Source of the DNA: CAWJAP01 sp963834365 | GTDB taxonomy: Bacteria; Acidobacteriota; Vicinamibacteria; Vicinamibacterales; Vicinamibacteraceae | Reading direction: 5' to 3' | Length of the DNA stretch: 32,066 nt | Assembly (NCBI GenBank): GCA_963834365.1 | Contig: CAWIBS010000010.1 | Coordinates: 1-32,066 of the forward strand | Shown: piece after piece, positions 31,871-32,066 of the stretch | Layout: each line of letters starts with the position of its first letter | Numbering within the stretch: position 1 is the stretch's first letter | Notes under the pieces: model-generated | Databases searched by the model: none | Told to the model about the DNA's origin: nothing | The model's input: the letters and a program-made list of their open reading frames with translations, nothing else | Made by a program: the position numbers and the translations under genes

Positions 31871-32066
31871 TCAGCCGGCGTGATCGCCCGGGTGATTCGG
31901 GTCGATGAGGCTCCCAATCCGCGCTGCCAGGCGCAGCTCGCCGCCCTCGCGGAAGCTGTAGTAGCGACCGTCGTCGCCCACAATCAGGTGATCGAGCAGT
32001 TCGATATCGAGAATGTCGGCCGCCGCGCGTAGCCGCTGCGTGACTCGTGCGTCGTCAGCACTCGGC
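31871..32066 (-). CDS. radC: RadC/JAB-domain protein, 3' end (continues past the window)
   Basis: The minus strand reads, from the window edge, PSADDARVTQRLRAAADILD, then IELLDHLIVGDDGRYYSFRE, and ends at NHPGDHAG with a stop at 31871-31873. The stretch LDHLIVGD-x-x-YYSFREGG is the signature C-terminus of RadC (PF04002), a JAMM-fold protein common on integrative elements, where it may act in DNA processing. Only the last 64 residues are visible; the JAMM zinc motif would lie beyond the edge. The short tail after YSFREGG (GELRLAARIGSLIDPNHPG) is longer than usual for chromosomal RadC. The group II intron ends 24 bases downstream. Confidence 0.88.
   Translation of the reverse strand, partial: PSADDARVTQRLRAAADILDIELLDHLIVGDDGRYYSFREGGELRLAARIGSLIDPNHPGDHAG

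Overview
This GC-rich window carries about 25 genes, two structured RNA genes, one tRNA-integrated island and one group II intron. The best guess for the host is an Acidobacteriota bacterium, possibly Vicinamibacteria. That rests on a long MacB/FtsX-type 'ADOP' permease plus the remnant of a second one, many secreted proteins of environmental type, an nrfHA nitrite-ammonification pair and the general base composition. It is an inference; no rRNA or other phylogenetic marker was compared.

Layout. Positions 1-17.2 kb hold unlinked metabolic, envelope and regulatory genes: a 5'-truncated serine beta-lactamase-like hydrolase, an ADOP remnant and a full-length ADOP permease, a secreted PQQ-type beta-propeller with an EF-hand-like loop, a SAM methyltransferase, a small secreted protein, a large wHTH/NB-ARC/TPR regulator, an N,N-dimethylformamidase-like secreted protein, a GYD protein, an orphan PAS histidine kinase, a YihY/BrkB membrane protein with a DUF3618-like tail, nrfH-nrfA on the minus strand, and a secreted DUF3455 protein. 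A 125-bp inverted-repeat (MITE/REP-like) element lies at 17.3 kb. A secreted HExxH/TPR protein follows.

From 19.3 to 22.5 kb is a conserved housekeeping block: signal recognition particle RNA (ffs), dnaX, ybaB/ebfC and recR. Its spacers contain long hairpins built from 7-8 nt words. Then come a flippase-like membrane protein, a DUF4203-like membrane protein with a -10 box almost touching its start codon, an OsmC protein, and a divergent MocR-type regulator/FMN-binding oxidase pair around an inverted-repeat operator.

From 27.36 kb on is an integrative element anchored at tRNA-Asn: tyrosine integrase, excisionase-like HTH protein, two small genes, and the 3' end of radC at the window edge, all on the minus strand. 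A complete class C-like group II intron (about 2.06 kb, with its own reverse transcriptase) sits antisense between radC and the next gene, directly against a DNA stem-loop.

A global caution: at least 15 reading-frame breaks occur in otherwise well-conserved genes, including the essential dnaX and nrfH. A high indel error rate in the source assembly is the simplest explanation, although the integrase looks more damaged than its surroundings. Coordinates for frameshifted genes span the whole ancestral reading frame.
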